Shown: positions 9,086-19,786, counted from the first letter of the stretch. The stretch: DNA of 64,000 nucleotides from Brevibacterium paucivorans (GCF_016907735.1 NZ_JAFBCP010000001.1:62001-126000), one strand, 5' to 3'. Numbers and translations are program-made. Notes: a model not told the origin generated them from the sequence alone.

Positions 9086-9086
<1 letters not shown>
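8196..9086 (+). CDS. ctaC: Cytochrome c oxidase subunit II
   Basis: Subunit II of the aa3 oxidase, holding the CuA centre that takes electrons from the cytochrome cc of the bc1 complex. The GTG at 8196 is chosen because GAAAGG precedes it by 6 nt. The 296-residue product has a lipoprotein-type signal with the lipobox LLAGC (Cys34), two membrane helices, and the CuA ligands in VIHSFW and in [12 protein letters not shown]. The stop codon overlaps the ctaD start by one base (TAATG), so translation is coupled with ctaD. Confidence 0.95.
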
Positions 9087-10794
<1,708 letters not shown>

Positions 10795-10798
<4 letters not shown>

Positions 10799-11196
10799 AA
10801 TCAGCCGGATGGATCATGCTGACCACTGCGTTCTTCTTCATTCCAGTGGGTATTGTGTACGGGTTCCTCACCAACTTCGAAGAGATGGTTGGGTTCCCAG
10901 CGCTCGTCGTGACCGGCCTCATGTCGATCATGGTTGGTGGCTACATTCTCTTGCACCACAAGAGCATTGGAGCCCAGCCGCAGGACAATGAGGCTGGCGA
11001 GATCTCGGATGAAGCCTACGAGTACGGCTTCTACAGCCCGTGGTCGTGGTGGCCACTGGTTCTCGCAACCGGTGCGGCGATTATGTTCGTCGGAGTAGCG
11101 GTTGGATTCTGGATCATGCCATTCGGAGCAGTGATCTCTCTTGTTGGTCTGATTGGCCTTGTCTACGAGTACGATCGTGGTGATCACGCCCACTAA
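10795..11196 (+). CDS. ctaF: Cytochrome c oxidase subunit IV, actinobacterial type
   Basis: Small accessory subunit found in actinobacterial aa3 oxidases. The 133-residue product has four hydrophobic segments arranged as two pairs around a short acidic loop ([19 protein letters not shown]), the typical CtaF layout. The GTG start overlaps the ctaD stop by 4 nt. A strong perfect hairpin terminator follows 11 nt after the stop codon. Confidence 0.9.
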
Positions 11197-11207
11197 GCGT
11201 TAAGTAG

Positions 11208-11251
11208 CGCAAAGGGGGCCACAGCGTTTTCACGCTGTGGCCCCCTTTGCG
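11208..11251 (+). terminator. Strong hairpin terminator of ctaCDF
   Basis: A perfect 19-bp stem (11208-11226 with 11233-11251) with a 6-nt TTTTCA loop lies directly after ctaF. It marks the end of the ctaC-ctaD-ctaF operon and shields the respiratory genes from the island that follows. Confidence 0.9.
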
Positions 11252-11300
11252 TATCTGGGTGTACTCGGTACTGTGCAAAGAGTCCACGCCTACACCCTTG

Positions 11301-11331
11301 CCCGTTACCTTGTGAGCTCCCCCGATGGCCG
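11301..11331. repeat. Island-flanking direct repeat, left copy
   Basis: A 31-nt stretch beginning CCCGTTACCTTGTGAGC is repeated in direct orientation at 12376-12406 with two mismatches. The pair encloses the IS110 remnant and the alpha/beta hydrolase gene, suggesting that the interval was inserted or duplicated as a unit. Confidence 0.75.
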
Positions 11332-11349
11332 GGGGTCTGGTCGCTCGGC

Positions 11350-11551
11350 GTGCAAACCGTGGTCGTTCCCGCGACCGCGTCGGTGGAGCTGGTGATCCCG
11401 AGAGTCGCCGGTCAGGTCAAAGAGCTGAAGGAACATCGGCAACGGGACCGCCGTCGAGAGCGCGGGCCACCTCGCGGCCTATGCCGGGATCGCACCGGTC
11501 ACACGAAGATCCGACACCTCGATCCGCGGCGAGTTCCCCGCCCGATCAGGT
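11350..11551 (+). pseudogene. IS110-family transposase remnant
   Basis: Two pieces of an IS110/IS1111-family transposase are readable. From 11350 one frame gives QTVVVPATASVELVIPRVAG, which resembles the region before the C-terminal transposase domain. From 11438 the next frame gives SAGHLAAYAGIAPVTRRSD followed by TSIRGEFPARSG, the hallmark motif of that domain. The two pieces are in different frames and the intervening part is missing, and homology stops after the motif. The copy is therefore dead, with an internal deletion, a frameshift and loss of its 3' end. Confidence 0.75.
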
Positions 11552-11597
11552 TTCCTGCCTGGTCGGGGCGTCCTGCCCGGTGATGCTTCGTACCCGG

Positions 11598-12290
11598 TTA
11601 GGCGTCCTGCAGGGTGCTGGCGACCTCACTCAACACCTCGGCGAACCTGTCGGGGCACGACACCATGGGCCAATGCCCGCTGTCGAGGTCGGTCAGCTCG
11701 ACCCGCTGAGCAGCCGCAAGCTCGGGAGCGTCCCCGCCCTCGATCGCATCGCGGGCATCCTGGGGAGAGAACTCCGGACAGATCACCGTCACCGGGAGCC
11801 CAAAGCGCTCCTCATGATCCAACGAGACCGTGGCTCGGCTCACGCCCTGAGGCACACCCACCATGCGCTGCTCGGTCACACGCTTCTGCTGTGCCGACAT
11901 GTCCGCTGAATCGGGCCCCTCAAACTTCTCCCAGCCCGGGAACCGCATCCATCCGTCTTCGGGCTCAAAGAAATCGGCGTACGTCGCTCCATCAGCCTCG
12001 GGGAATCCCCCCACGAACACCACCCCAGCCACCTGCTCAGCCACCCGATCAGCCGCCATCCACGCCAGCGATGCGGCCGCCGAATGTCCCACCACCAAAG
12101 GGCGATCCACACTCGTGACCGCCGACGTCACCGCCTCCAGCTGGTCCTCCAACGTCGCGGTAGCATCATCATCACCTTGACCAGGAAGGGACACCGCAAT
12201 GCCTCGATGTCCTCGCTTGCCCAACTCCTCCACCACTGACTCCCACACATCAGCGGTCAGCCACAACCCACCGACCAACACCATGTCCAT
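11598..12290 (-). CDS. Alpha/beta hydrolase, acquired
   Basis: Soluble alpha/beta-hydrolase of unknown substrate. The 230-residue product has the nucleophile elbow VVGHSAAAS, a late DSGHWPM motif supplying the catalytic His, and the N-terminal VLVGGLWLTADVW strand-turn of the EstC/esterase-like subgroup. The ATG at 12290 has AAGGAGG 8 nt upstream and is preferred over one nine codons earlier. It sits alone between the convergent ctaCDF and ctaE-qcr operons, next to a dead IS110 transposase and between direct repeats. Base composition looks more GC-rich than the flanking respiratory genes, so acquisition by transfer is likely. Confidence 0.8.
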   Translation of the reverse strand: MDMVLVGGLWLTADVWESVVEELGKRGHRGIAVSLPGQGDDDATATLEDQLEAVTSAVTSVDRPLVVGHSAAASLAWMAADRVAEQVAGVVFVGGFPEADGATYADFFEPEDGWMRFPGWEKFEGPDSADMSAQQKRVTEQRMVGVPQGVSRATVSLDHEERFGLPVTVICPEFSPQDARDAIEGGDAPELAAAQRVELTDLDSGHWPMVSCPDRFAEVLSEVASTLQDA

Positions 12291-12375
12291 ATCAACGTCC
12301 TCCTTGACGGGCAACACTTACCCCTGCCTCAGCATACCAACTCACCCGCCAGCAGAGAGTACCCAATTTTCCTGT

Positions 12376-12406
12376 CCCGTTACCTTGTGAGCGCGCCCGA
12401 TGGCCG
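12376..12406. repeat. Island-flanking direct repeat, right copy
   Basis: Right-hand copy of the 31-nt direct repeat (29 of 31 identical to 11301-11331), beginning CCCGTTACCTTGTGAGC. It lies between the hydrolase promoter region and the qcrB terminator. The rest of 12291-12545 holds no gene that I can support. Confidence 0.75.
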
Positions 12407-12486
12407 AACCAACCGCTCCCGCGGCTTGACTCGAAACATAGAGACACCCCCAGGATGAGTAACCCGTCGAGTAATGGGTACAAGTG

Positions 12487-12522
12487 AAGGAGCGGGTGGG
12501 AAGTTAATCCCACCCGCTCCTT
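12487..12522. terminator. Terminator of ctaE-qcrCAB
   Basis: A perfect 15-bp stem (12487-12501 with 12508-12522) with a 6-nt loop lies 24 nt downstream of the qcrB stop codon, reading on the minus strand. There is no long T tract, but stem strength and position fit the end of the operon. Confidence 0.8.
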
Positions 12523-12545
12523 TAACTAGCTATAAGCTGATCGAC

Positions 12546-14177
12546 TCACTTACCGAGTTGGTTGCGGTCGCTCTTACCTTCAACAGCGTGGTCATGGTGC
12601 GCTGCGTCAAGTTCAGCCTTAGTGACTGGTGCGACCCGGTCTTCGAAGAAGAACTTTGAGAGCTTCGCACGGTTACGCTCGGCCTTGGTGATGACGCCCT
12701 TTTCATTCGGCTGGGCCGGAATGTACTTAGGCGATTCGAAGGAAGTCAGGACCCACAGCTTTTCAGGCGACAGTGGTTCGTGACGTTCCTGGTACTCACC
12801 ATGTGGCAGACGGATAATCTGACCCGTTTCACGGCCGTGTAGCGCAATCTCGCGGTCCTTACGCTGCAGTCCAAGGCACACACGTTTGGTGATGATGTAA
12901 CCGATGACAGGTCCAGCGAAGAACAGGATACGGAAGATGTAAATCATGTCGTTCAGCGACATGTGGAACATCACTGCGATAAGGTCACCGGACGCTGCGG
13001 CCCACATGTTGAGGTACCAGATCGACACGGCAACACCCAGAGCGGTACGCGTAGGCGTGTTACGTGGACGATCCAGAATGTGGTGTTCACGGTAGTCCTT
13101 GGTCACCCACTGCTCAATGAATGGCCATGCGATCATTCCACCGAACAGCACACCCGCAGCCAAGAGGGCCGAGAAGATGTTGAAGCTGATGGGGAATCCA
13201 GCAATGTAGAACTCGAACCAGCCCGGAATAATACGTAGGTAACCGTCCATCCATCCGATGTACCAGTCAGGCTGCGTACCAGCCGAAACAGGGGAGGGGT
13301 CGTATGGACCGTAGTTCCACACTGCGTTAATCGTGAACAGACCCGAGATCAGTGTCAGAAGCGCTGTGATGAGGAAGAAGAATCCTCCACCCTTCGCAGC
13401 GAACGTTGGCAGAACTGGTTCACCAACAACATTCTTGTTGGTGTGTCCAGCGCCAGGCCACTGCGTGTGCTTGTGGATCACAACGAACATCAGGTGGACA
13501 CCGATCAGCGCAATAAGAATGGCCGGAACCAGCATGATGTGGAACATGTACAGACGGGACACAATGTCGACACCTGGGAACTCTCCACCGAACAGGAAGA
13601 ACGAGATGTACGTACCTACCAGCGGAATACCCTTGAGCAGACCGTCGATAATTCGGAGACCGTTACCCGAAAGCAGGTCGTCAGGGAGCGAGTAACCCGT
13701 GAACCCGGCGGCCATACCCATTGCGATCAGGGCGACACCGATCATCCAGTTGATCTCACGAGGCTTGCGGTATGCACCGGTGAAGTAGATACGCAGTGCG
13801 TGCAAGCTCAGCGCCGCCATGAACAGCAGTGCTGCCCAGTGGTGGATCTGGCGGATGAAGAGTCCACCGCGAATCTCAAATGAGATTGCGAGCGTCGAAG
13901 CATATGCTTCTGACATCTCGACACCCTTAAGTGGCACGAATGGGCCGTTGTAAATTGTTTCGCCCATTGCAGGCTTGAACCAAAGCGTCAGGAACGTACC
14001 CGAGATCAGCAGGATGACGAAGCTGTAAAGAGCAACTTCACCCAACATGAAAGACCAGTGGCTTGGGAAGATCTTACGACCAAACTCGCGCACTGCAACT
14101 GAAGCGCCCGTACGCGCTTCGATCCATTTTGCTGAATCCTGGAGTGCTTTCGACTCGGTCACTTGAACGTTACTCAT
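12546..14177 (-). CDS. qcrB: Cytochrome bc1 complex cytochrome b subunit
   Basis: Membrane subunit that oxidises menaquinol at the Qo site and carries two b haems. The 543-residue product has the expected transmembrane helices. Haem-ligand histidines are in IHHWAALLF and in VHLMFVVIHKH, and the N-terminal FPSHWSFMLGEVALYSF segment is typical of actinobacterial QcrB. A C-terminal cytoplasmic extension of over 100 residues also fits the family, which is longer than proteobacterial cytochrome b. Its start overlaps the qcrA stop by 4 nt (ATGA), so the two are translationally coupled. The hairpin at 12487-12522 ends the operon. Confidence 0.97.
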   Translation of the reverse strand: MSNVQVTESKALQDSAKWIEARTGASVAVREFGRKIFPSHWSFMLGEVALYSFVILLISGTFLTLWFKPAMGETIYNGPFVPLKGVEMSEAYASTLAISFEIRGGLFIRQIHHWAALLFMAALSLHALRIYFTGAYRKPREINWMIGVALIAMGMAAGFTGYSLPDDLLSGNGLRIIDGLLKGIPLVGTYISFFLFGGEFPGVDIVSRLYMFHIMLVPAILIALIGVHLMFVVIHKHTQWPGAGHTNKNVVGEPVLPTFAAKGGGFFFLITALLTLISGLFTINAVWNYGPYDPSPVSAGTQPDWYIGWMDGYLRIIPGWFEFYIAGFPISFNIFSALLAAGVLFGGMIAWPFIEQWVTKDYREHHILDRPRNTPTRTALGVAVSIWYLNMWAAASGDLIAVMFHMSLNDMIYIFRILFFAGPVIGYIITKRVCLGLQRKDREIALHGRETGQIIRLPHGEYQERHEPLSPEKLWVLTSFESPKYIPAQPNEKGVITKAERNRAKLSKFFFEDRVAPVTKAELDAAHHDHAVEGKSDRNQLGK

Positions 14178-15223
14178 TCAGTCTCAGTCTCCCTCGTGTG
14201 GATCTCCCAGAAGGTCGGTCCGACTGGTTCAGGGAAGTCGCGCTGTGCAACGAGATACCCTTCGCTGTCGACCGTAATCGGGAGCTGTGGAAGTGGGCGC
14301 TTTGCAGGGCCGAAGACCACCTTGCAGTGGTTTGTCACGTCGAAGGTCGACTGGTGGCATGGGCACAGCAAGTGGTGTGTCTGGTGCTCGTACAGAGCAA
14401 CTGGGCAACCCACGTGAGTACAAATCTTGGAGTATGCGACTACTCCGTCAATACCCCAGTCTTCCTTAGCTGGGTCCGTCTTGAGTTCGCGTGGGTCAAC
14501 GCGCATCAGGAGAACCGCTGCTTTAGCCTTCTCGTTCAGCGGGTGACCGGACTTTGCGATACCTTCTGGCAGAACGTGGAAAGCCGAACCGATGGTGACG
14601 TCAGCAAGCTTGATCGGACGCTCGGCACCTTCGTGAGGAATACCGCCCGGGTCCTGGATCAGACGAACGCCTGGTCCCCACAGGGTTTCAAACAGTTTGT
14701 TTCCTGGAAGTGGACCGAGGTCGCGCAAAACAAGCACAGCAGGCAGGGGAGCGATCGCTACCGCAGTGATGAGCATGTTGCGCAGAAGTGGGCGACGTGC
14801 GATGCCCGATTCTTCCTTGGCCTGGTTGAGGATCTCCAGTGCGATCGCCTGGTCTTCTTCGGACCCAGCGATGCGGTGGCGGTCTTCAACCACCTCAACG
14901 TCCGTGATCAGGTTCTTAGCCCAAAGAACAATTCCAATACCGATACCGGCAAGTGCGAGTGTCGCACCCAAGCCAAGCATGGTGTTCTGCAGTCGCAGTG
15001 CCTCCATGCTCCCGTCGAGCGGGAACAGGAAGTACGACACGATGAACCAAATGGTTCCAACCATGGAGGCCAGGAACCACATGGCAATCTGCCGTTCAGC
15101 TACCTTCGCAGCACCTGAGTCACTGTCTACAAGGCGCGGCTTGTGTTCAGGCAGTCCTGGGTTCTCAAACCCATTCACCTGCTCCAGCTGGCCTGTTGTG
15201 CCAGTCAAATTCTTCGAGGTCAT
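14174..15223 (-). CDS. qcrA: Cytochrome bc1 complex Rieske iron-sulfur subunit
   Basis: Transfers electrons from menaquinol to the dihaem cytochrome c. The 349-residue product has three hydrophobic helices in its N-terminal half, as in other actinobacterial QcrA. The Rieske cluster motifs CTHVGC (Cys268, His270) and CPCHQS (Cys287, His290) come later, with the disulfide cysteines at 273 and 289. GAGGA precedes the ATG by 5-6 nt. It follows qcrC by 38 nt and overlaps qcrB by 4 nt. Confidence 0.96.
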   Translation of the reverse strand: MTSKNLTGTTGQLEQVNGFENPGLPEHKPRLVDSDSGAAKVAERQIAMWFLASMVGTIWFIVSYFLFPLDGSMEALRLQNTMLGLGATLALAGIGIGIVLWAKNLITDVEVVEDRHRIAGSEEDQAIALEILNQAKEESGIARRPLLRNMLITAVAIAPLPAVLVLRDLGPLPGNKLFETLWGPGVRLIQDPGGIPHEGAERPIKLADVTIGSAFHVLPEGIAKSGHPLNEKAKAAVLLMRVDPRELKTDPAKEDWGIDGVVAYSKICTHVGCPVALYEHQTHHLLCPCHQSTFDVTNHCKVVFGPAKRPLPQLPITVDSEGYLVAQRDFPEPVGPTFWEIHTRETETE

Positions 15224-15261
15224 TCGCTTCCTCGTCTAGTTCTCAATACTGATTTCTTTGA

Positions 15262-16047
15262 TCACTTAGCGCGGGCGGTCAGCCACACAGTGATCCCAAC
15301 TACTGCTCCAAGGCCGAAGAACCAAATAAACAGACCTTCGGCGACTGGCCCAATCGAGCCCAACTTGAAACCACCTGGTGACGGCGGTTCAGACACGGTA
15401 CGTACGTAGGCGATAACGTCGCGCTTCTGCTCAGGTGTGAGGTTCGCATCGTTGAAGATAGGCATGTTCTGAGGCCCGGTCTGCATTGCCTGGTAGAGGT
15501 GCTTTTCGGACACTTCAGACAGGTTTGGCGCGTACTTACCACGAGTCAGCGCACCACCGGCACCGACAACGTTGTGGCACATTGCGCAGTTTGTGCGGAA
15601 GAGTCCACCACCAGCAGCAGGGTCACCCTTGGAAGCGTCCAGGTACTCTTCGTCAGGCAACGAAGGTCCAGGGCCCAGGGAAGCAACATAAGCTGCCATC
15701 TGGTCGATTTCGTCCTGGCTGAACTGTGGCTTCTTCACCTGGCCCTGTGGCCCGTGCATCTGAAGCGGCATACGTCCGGTACCCACCTGGAAGTCAACAG
15801 CGGACGCACCTACACCAATGAGGCTTGGTCCGTTGGGGCTACCTTCTGCATTTGCGCCGTGGCAAGTTTTGCAGTTTGCAATGAAGAGCTTTTCACCAGC
15901 TTCGATGTCTTTGGCCGAAGCCTGCTGTGCCGTGGCGGTTGAGTTGTTAGTGAAGAGTGCGTAGGCACCTCCGGTCACCAACAGGCCCACGAGCAACAGG
16001 ACGACCAGCGCCAGCGGGTGGCGACGGCGTTGCGCTAGAAGCTTCAC
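15262..16047 (-). CDS. qcrC: Dihaem cytochrome c subunit of the bc1 complex
   Basis: Membrane-anchored cytochrome cc that links the bc1 complex directly to CtaC, replacing a soluble cytochrome c. The 261-residue product has an N-terminal signal anchor and two CxxCH haem sites (Cys59-Cys62-His63 and Cys154-Cys157-His158). A C-terminal helix (GLFIWFFGLGAVVGITVWL) completes it. The GTG start is supported by AAGGA about 9 nt upstream. It lies 38 nt after ctaE in the operon ctaE-qcrC-qcrA-qcrB. Confidence 0.95.
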   Translation of the reverse strand: MKLLAQRRRHPLALVVLLLVGLLVTGGAYALFTNNSTATAQQASAKDIEAGEKLFIANCKTCHGANAEGSPNGPSLIGVGASAVDFQVGTGRMPLQMHGPQGQVKKPQFSQDEIDQMAAYVASLGPGPSLPDEEYLDASKGDPAAGGGLFRTNCAMCHNVVGAGGALTRGKYAPNLSEVSEKHLYQAMQTGPQNMPIFNDANLTPEQKRDVIAYVRTVSEPPSPGGFKLGSIGPVAEGLFIWFFGLGAVVGITVWLTARAK

Positions 16048-16085
16048 GTTACGAGTCCTTTTCTGTCTGAGCTAGGCGATAAGTA

Positions 16086-16724
16086 TTAGTGCAGGAGGTA
16101 AATCACTGCGAACAGGGCAACCCACACGACGTCCACGAAGTGCCAGTAGTACGACACGCAGACAGCAAAGGTTGCTTCACGGTGACCAAATTTCTTGGCA
16201 CCGTACGCACGACCGACAACCATCAAGAAGGCGATAAGCCCACCGATCACGTGAAGACCGTGGAAACCGGTTGTCAGGTAGAACACCGACCCGTATGCGT
16301 TCGAGTTGAGGGCTACACCTTCACTGACGAGGGTCGCGTACTCAAAGACCTGTCCACCAATGAAGATTGCACCGAGAAAGAACGAGAGGAGGTACCACTC
16401 GATCATTCCCCACTTGCCAATCTCGAAGATGCCGCCGGTACGTGCCGGCTTGAAGTGTTCGGCCTTGTGAACACCGAACTGACAGGTAATGGATGAGATC
16501 ACCAGGACGGTTGTGTTAGCCAAGGCGAAGGGAACAGCCAGTTTTGGCGTTTCTTCCTGCCACATTTCAGGCGCGACAGACCGAATGGTGAAGTACATGG
16601 CGAAGAGCGCGGCAAAGAACATCAGCTCACTACCAAGCCAAACAATGAACCCCACGGTTGAGGTGTTAGGCCGGTTGATCACTGGATGAACTGGCGCTGA
16701 ATGAGATGCAGTTGCTGTTGACAC
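16086..16724 (-). CDS. ctaE: Cytochrome c oxidase subunit III
   Basis: Structural subunit of the aa3 oxidase. With the GTG at 16724 the product has 212 residues and five or more membrane helices, with the family motifs [15 protein letters not shown] and [10 protein letters not shown]. An ATG at 16760 would add 12 residues, but no ribosome site precedes it, whereas a TAATAAT-like box ends 6 nt before the GTG. It heads the minus-strand operon ctaE-qcrCAB, the usual actinobacterial order, and is divergent from trpD. Confidence 0.93.
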   Translation of the reverse strand: MSTATASHSAPVHPVINRPNTSTVGFIVWLGSELMFFAALFAMYFTIRSVAPEMWQEETPKLAVPFALANTTVLVISSITCQFGVHKAEHFKPARTGGIFEIGKWGMIEWYLLSFFLGAIFIGGQVFEYATLVSEGVALNSNAYGSVFYLTTGFHGLHVIGGLIAFLMVVGRAYGAKKFGHREATFAVCVSYYWHFVDVVWVALFAVIYLLH

Positions 16725-16730
16725 AGGCCT

Positions 16731-16737
16731 ATTATTA
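16731..16737 (-). promoter_or_regulatory. Candidate -10 box for ctaE-qcrCAB
   Basis: TAATAAT on the minus strand ends 6 nt before the GTG at 16724. It supports a leaderless or near-leaderless transcript starting at that codon. Confidence 0.4.
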
Positions 16738-16949
16738 CCCAGTTGGCAGGGTAATTTCATCTTTTACTCAGGAACGATGTGCGGTTTACTTCGCGTGCCA
16801 CCAGGAAAGTCGCGTGGATAGTGGCAAAGAGGCACTTTTGAGAAAAACGGGTGGGCGTGTCGAAAAATGAGCGAGGACTCACTAGCATTTAGTCGTTACT
16901 TCGCTTCACGAAAGTAAATCTCACACAGGCAATGATCAGAGGAGAGCGT

Positions 16950-18029
16950 ATGAGTACTGCACAACCGGCCACGATGTCTGATGTGCGCAACTGGCCGGAC
17001 CTGCTTGTTGGTCTCATGCGCGGCGTTCACATGGATGCTGACACCTCGGCGTGGGCGATGGACCAAATTATGTCCGGTGTTGTCCCAGACGTCACCATGG
17101 CATCGTTCTTGGTCGCGCACCATGCAAAGGGCGAAACAGTTGACGAGATCAACGGCCTTGTCCGTTCCATGTATGAACATGCTGTGCGAATCGACGGCCT
17201 CGAAGATTCAGTGGACATCGTTGGAACCGGGGGAGACCGTGCTAAGACGGTCAATATTTCCTCGACCGCCTCTTTCATCATCGCCGCATCTGGGCAACGG
17301 GTCCTCAAACACGGAAACCGGGCAACGTCCTCGGCGTCCGGATCCGCTGACGTCCTCGAAACCCTTGGCCTTCAGCTGGAACTGGGCCCAGAAGCCGCCA
17401 CGGAGCTCGCCAAGCGCGAGAACATGGCGTTCCTCTTCGCGAACGTCTATCACCCGTCGATGCGGTTCATTGCACCTGTGCGCAAGCAGATCGCTGTTCC
17501 GTCTGCTTTTAACATCCTGGGACCGCTCACCAATCCGGCACGCACTAAGAAGGCGGCTATTGGGGTTGCTGACCCTGCCATGATCGACCTCGTTACTGGG
17601 GTTCTTAACAACCGTGGCGACCAGGCAGTCGTGTTCCGTTCCCGCGACGGGCTCGACGAGCTCAGCAACACCGATGTGAACGACGTGTGGGAAGTCCGCG
17701 ACGGCAATATCACGCACTGGGAGTTCGACGCTACAGCCTTGGGTTTGCCACGTGTAACAAAAGACGACCTCCGCGGCGGAGATCCAGCGTTCAACGCCTC
17801 GGTCATGCAGCGCACGCTCTCGGGTGAACATTCTCCGGTGCGTGACGTTGTGCTCCTCAACGCGGCGGCGGCGTTGGTTGCCGCTGACAGCGCCTCAGAG
17901 GAGTCGTTCACGGAACGGTTGGCAGCGAAGTTTGACACGGTCGCCGAGGTCGTTGACTCCGGGGCTGCGCGCGCCAAGTTAGATTCGGTGGTCCGTGCGT
18001 CGCAGGATCTTCGGAGCGCCCAAGGCTGA
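16950..18029 (+). CDS. trpD: Anthranilate phosphoribosyltransferase
   Basis: Second step of tryptophan synthesis, joining PRPP to anthranilate. The 359-residue product has the PRPP-binding GTGGD motif, the KHGNRATSSASGSADVLE segment that binds anthranilate and Mg-PRPP, and NILGPLTNPA. GAGGAGA precedes the ATG at 16950; an ATG six codons upstream has no such site. It is a lone trp gene, as in actinobacteria where trpD sits beside ctaE. Its last 51 nt overlap the convergent exonuclease/GIY-YIG gene. Confidence 0.95.
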   Translation: MSTAQPATMSDVRNWPDLLVGLMRGVHMDADTSAWAMDQIMSGVVPDVTMASFLVAHHAKGETVDEINGLVRSMYEHAVRIDGLEDSVDIVGTGGDRAKTVNISSTASFIIAASGQRVLKHGNRATSSASGSADVLETLGLQLELGPEAATELAKRENMAFLFANVYHPSMRFIAPVRKQIAVPSAFNILGPLTNPARTKKAAIGVADPAMIDLVTGVLNNRGDQAVVFRSRDGLDELSNTDVNDVWEVRDGNITHWEFDATALGLPRVTKDDLRGGDPAFNASVMQRTLSGEHSPVRDVVLLNAAAALVAADSASEESFTERLAAKFDTVAEVVDSGAARAKLDSVVRASQDLRSAQG

Positions 18030-19700
18030 CTCGTTGAGAGCCTGCTGATACCCGTTGGTGGGCTGAGCAATTGGCTCTTCTAAGTCCAGAAGGACGGCAC
18101 CGTCGTTCATGGCCCAGTGGTAAATCAGTGAGCGCTCTTCGGCGAGCCCACGGTGGCTCTCTGGAAACTGTGCCGCGGTGAGAGCCAAGCTGTGGGACAC
18201 GCTACCCAGATCGGCTCCCCATGGGACGTGCTCTGAAGCCCCCAAGAGCCCGCGGTGGACAACTGCTACGTCAAACCCGTGATCGGTAGCTACTGCGACG
18301 GCGAGTCGCCCCGACTCTTCAACGCTACTGTTTTGTTCTCCGCGTGCTCCCGCGCGTAAGACGCTGATGGCTACGTCTCGGGCTTGGGCCGCTTCTTCAT
18401 AGCGTTCATGAATTGCCAACTGTTTCAAGTGGTCCATAGTGTTGTCGACAAACGCCTGAGGTTGCCCCTCCAGGAGAGCGGTTACGGGGCTTATTCCGTT
18501 CAGGTACTCCTGGGGATTCGTGACACCGCTGCACGGACCACCGCATTTACCCATTTCTCCGGCTGGGCATGGTCGAAAATCGGCACGTTTTGGTTTTGCA
18601 GTACACCGCTTGAGCGGATACATGCGTTCCAGCAGGTCTTTTGCGGCACGTGCTGACGCGTTCTTGCGGAAGGGCCCTAGCGCCAGCATGCCCGGTGCGG
18701 GTGACGTCCGGGCTATCGAAAGACGGGGGAACCTTTCGGTTGTGAGTTTGAGCCACGTCTCACGCGATGCACCTTTTGAACGCCGGTTATATGGAGGTTG
18801 AAGTTCGTCAATCAACCGGACTTCACGCACCCGCGCTTCGAGCTCTGTTGGACAGACGATTGTTCGAATGCTCTGCGCAGCTGTCACCATTTCGGCCATT
18901 CGTCCGCGTGATTCTGCGGCATTGAAGTATGACGTGACACGTGACCGCATGTCTCGGCTACTGCCCACGTAGAGAACGCGATCAGAACCGTCGACAAACA
19001 TGTACACACCGGGTGCATGCGGCACATCTCTAGCTAGGTGTTTCTTTGACTGCCGGACTTTCCACCCTTGTGGCTTGAGGCTTTGGAGTTCTTCAAAAGT
19101 GGTCACGCCCAGCGCACCAAAGCGCTCGAACATGCACTGCAGAATATGGTGTGTCGCACGCGCGTCCTCAAGTGCCCGGTGTACCGGGGGAGTAGGCGCG
19201 TTGAAGAACGTAGCGAGCGTGCCAAGTTTATGATTACGTACTTCCTGCCGGGTGACGCACAGCCTAGCCAACTTCACAGTGTCCAACACGGAATACGACG
19301 GCCACGGATAGTCAAGACGTGCACACGCTTCGCGAAGAAACCCAATGTCGAACCCTGCGTTGTGTGCAACCAAGGTACTTCCGTGTGCAAACTCTAGAAA
19401 CATTGGGATCACAGAAGATAGTTCCGGCGCCGTTGCCACCATGGAGTTGGTAATGCCTGTCAGTCGCTCAACAAAAGGCGAAATCACGGAACGGGTGGGT
19501 TTCACAAGCGTCTGAAACTCACCAATTATCTCTCCTCCACGACTTTTGACCGCGCCAATCTCCGTGATGTCACCGTTGGCCGCATTAGCGCCCGTGGTTT
19601 CAAGGTCGACGACAGTGAACGTCACATCGTGGAGTTCGGTGCCCAGATCGGCAAACGTCATGGGTCCGCGAGATGCGGAGCGGTCAAAACGATAGTTCAT
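17979..19700 (-). CDS. DEDDh exonuclease fused to UvrC-like GIY-YIG domain
   Basis: Predicted DNA-repair nuclease of the Cho/Rv2191 type. The 573-residue product has an N-terminal DEDDh 3'-5' exonuclease domain (VVDLETTGA, then AHNAGFDIGFL, then HRALEDARATH, residues about 29-195). A GIY-YIG domain like that of UvrC follows (APGVYMF, VLYVGSS, residues about 225-310). A UvrC-like cysteine-containing middle region contains CPAGEMGKCGGPCSG. No UvrB-binding or C-terminal RNase H-like UvrC domain is evident. The start at 19700 is not well fixed; an ATG at 19661 is also possible. Its 3' end overlaps trpD by 51 nt, tail to tail. Confidence 0.88.
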   Translation of the reverse strand: MNYRFDRSASRGPMTFADLGTELHDVTFTVVDLETTGANAANGDITEIGAVKSRGGEIIGEFQTLVKPTRSVISPFVERLTGITNSMVATAPELSSVIPMFLEFAHGSTLVAHNAGFDIGFLREACARLDYPWPSYSVLDTVKLARLCVTRQEVRNHKLGTLATFFNAPTPPVHRALEDARATHHILQCMFERFGALGVTTFEELQSLKPQGWKVRQSKKHLARDVPHAPGVYMFVDGSDRVLYVGSSRDMRSRVTSYFNAAESRGRMAEMVTAAQSIRTIVCPTELEARVREVRLIDELQPPYNRRSKGASRETWLKLTTERFPRLSIARTSPAPGMLALGPFRKNASARAAKDLLERMYPLKRCTAKPKRADFRPCPAGEMGKCGGPCSGVTNPQEYLNGISPVTALLEGQPQAFVDNTMDHLKQLAIHERYEEAAQARDVAISVLRAGARGEQNSSVEESGRLAVAVATDHGFDVAVVHRGLLGASEHVPWGADLGSVSHSLALTAAQFPESHRGLAEERSLIYHWAMNDGAVLLDLEEPIAQPTNGYQQALNESALGAPKILRRTDHRI

Positions 19701-19786
19701 AACTCATATGGTTCTAGATGGCACTGACACGGTGCCACAGGCTCTTCAGGACGCATGACGAAACTCGTCGCCTCGCGTACGTACCA

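Noticed and set aside
11301-12406. Composite transposon carrying the hydrolase
   Set aside because: Only one IS remnant is present and the 31-nt repeats are not terminal inverted repeats; an island of unclear mechanism is the safer description.
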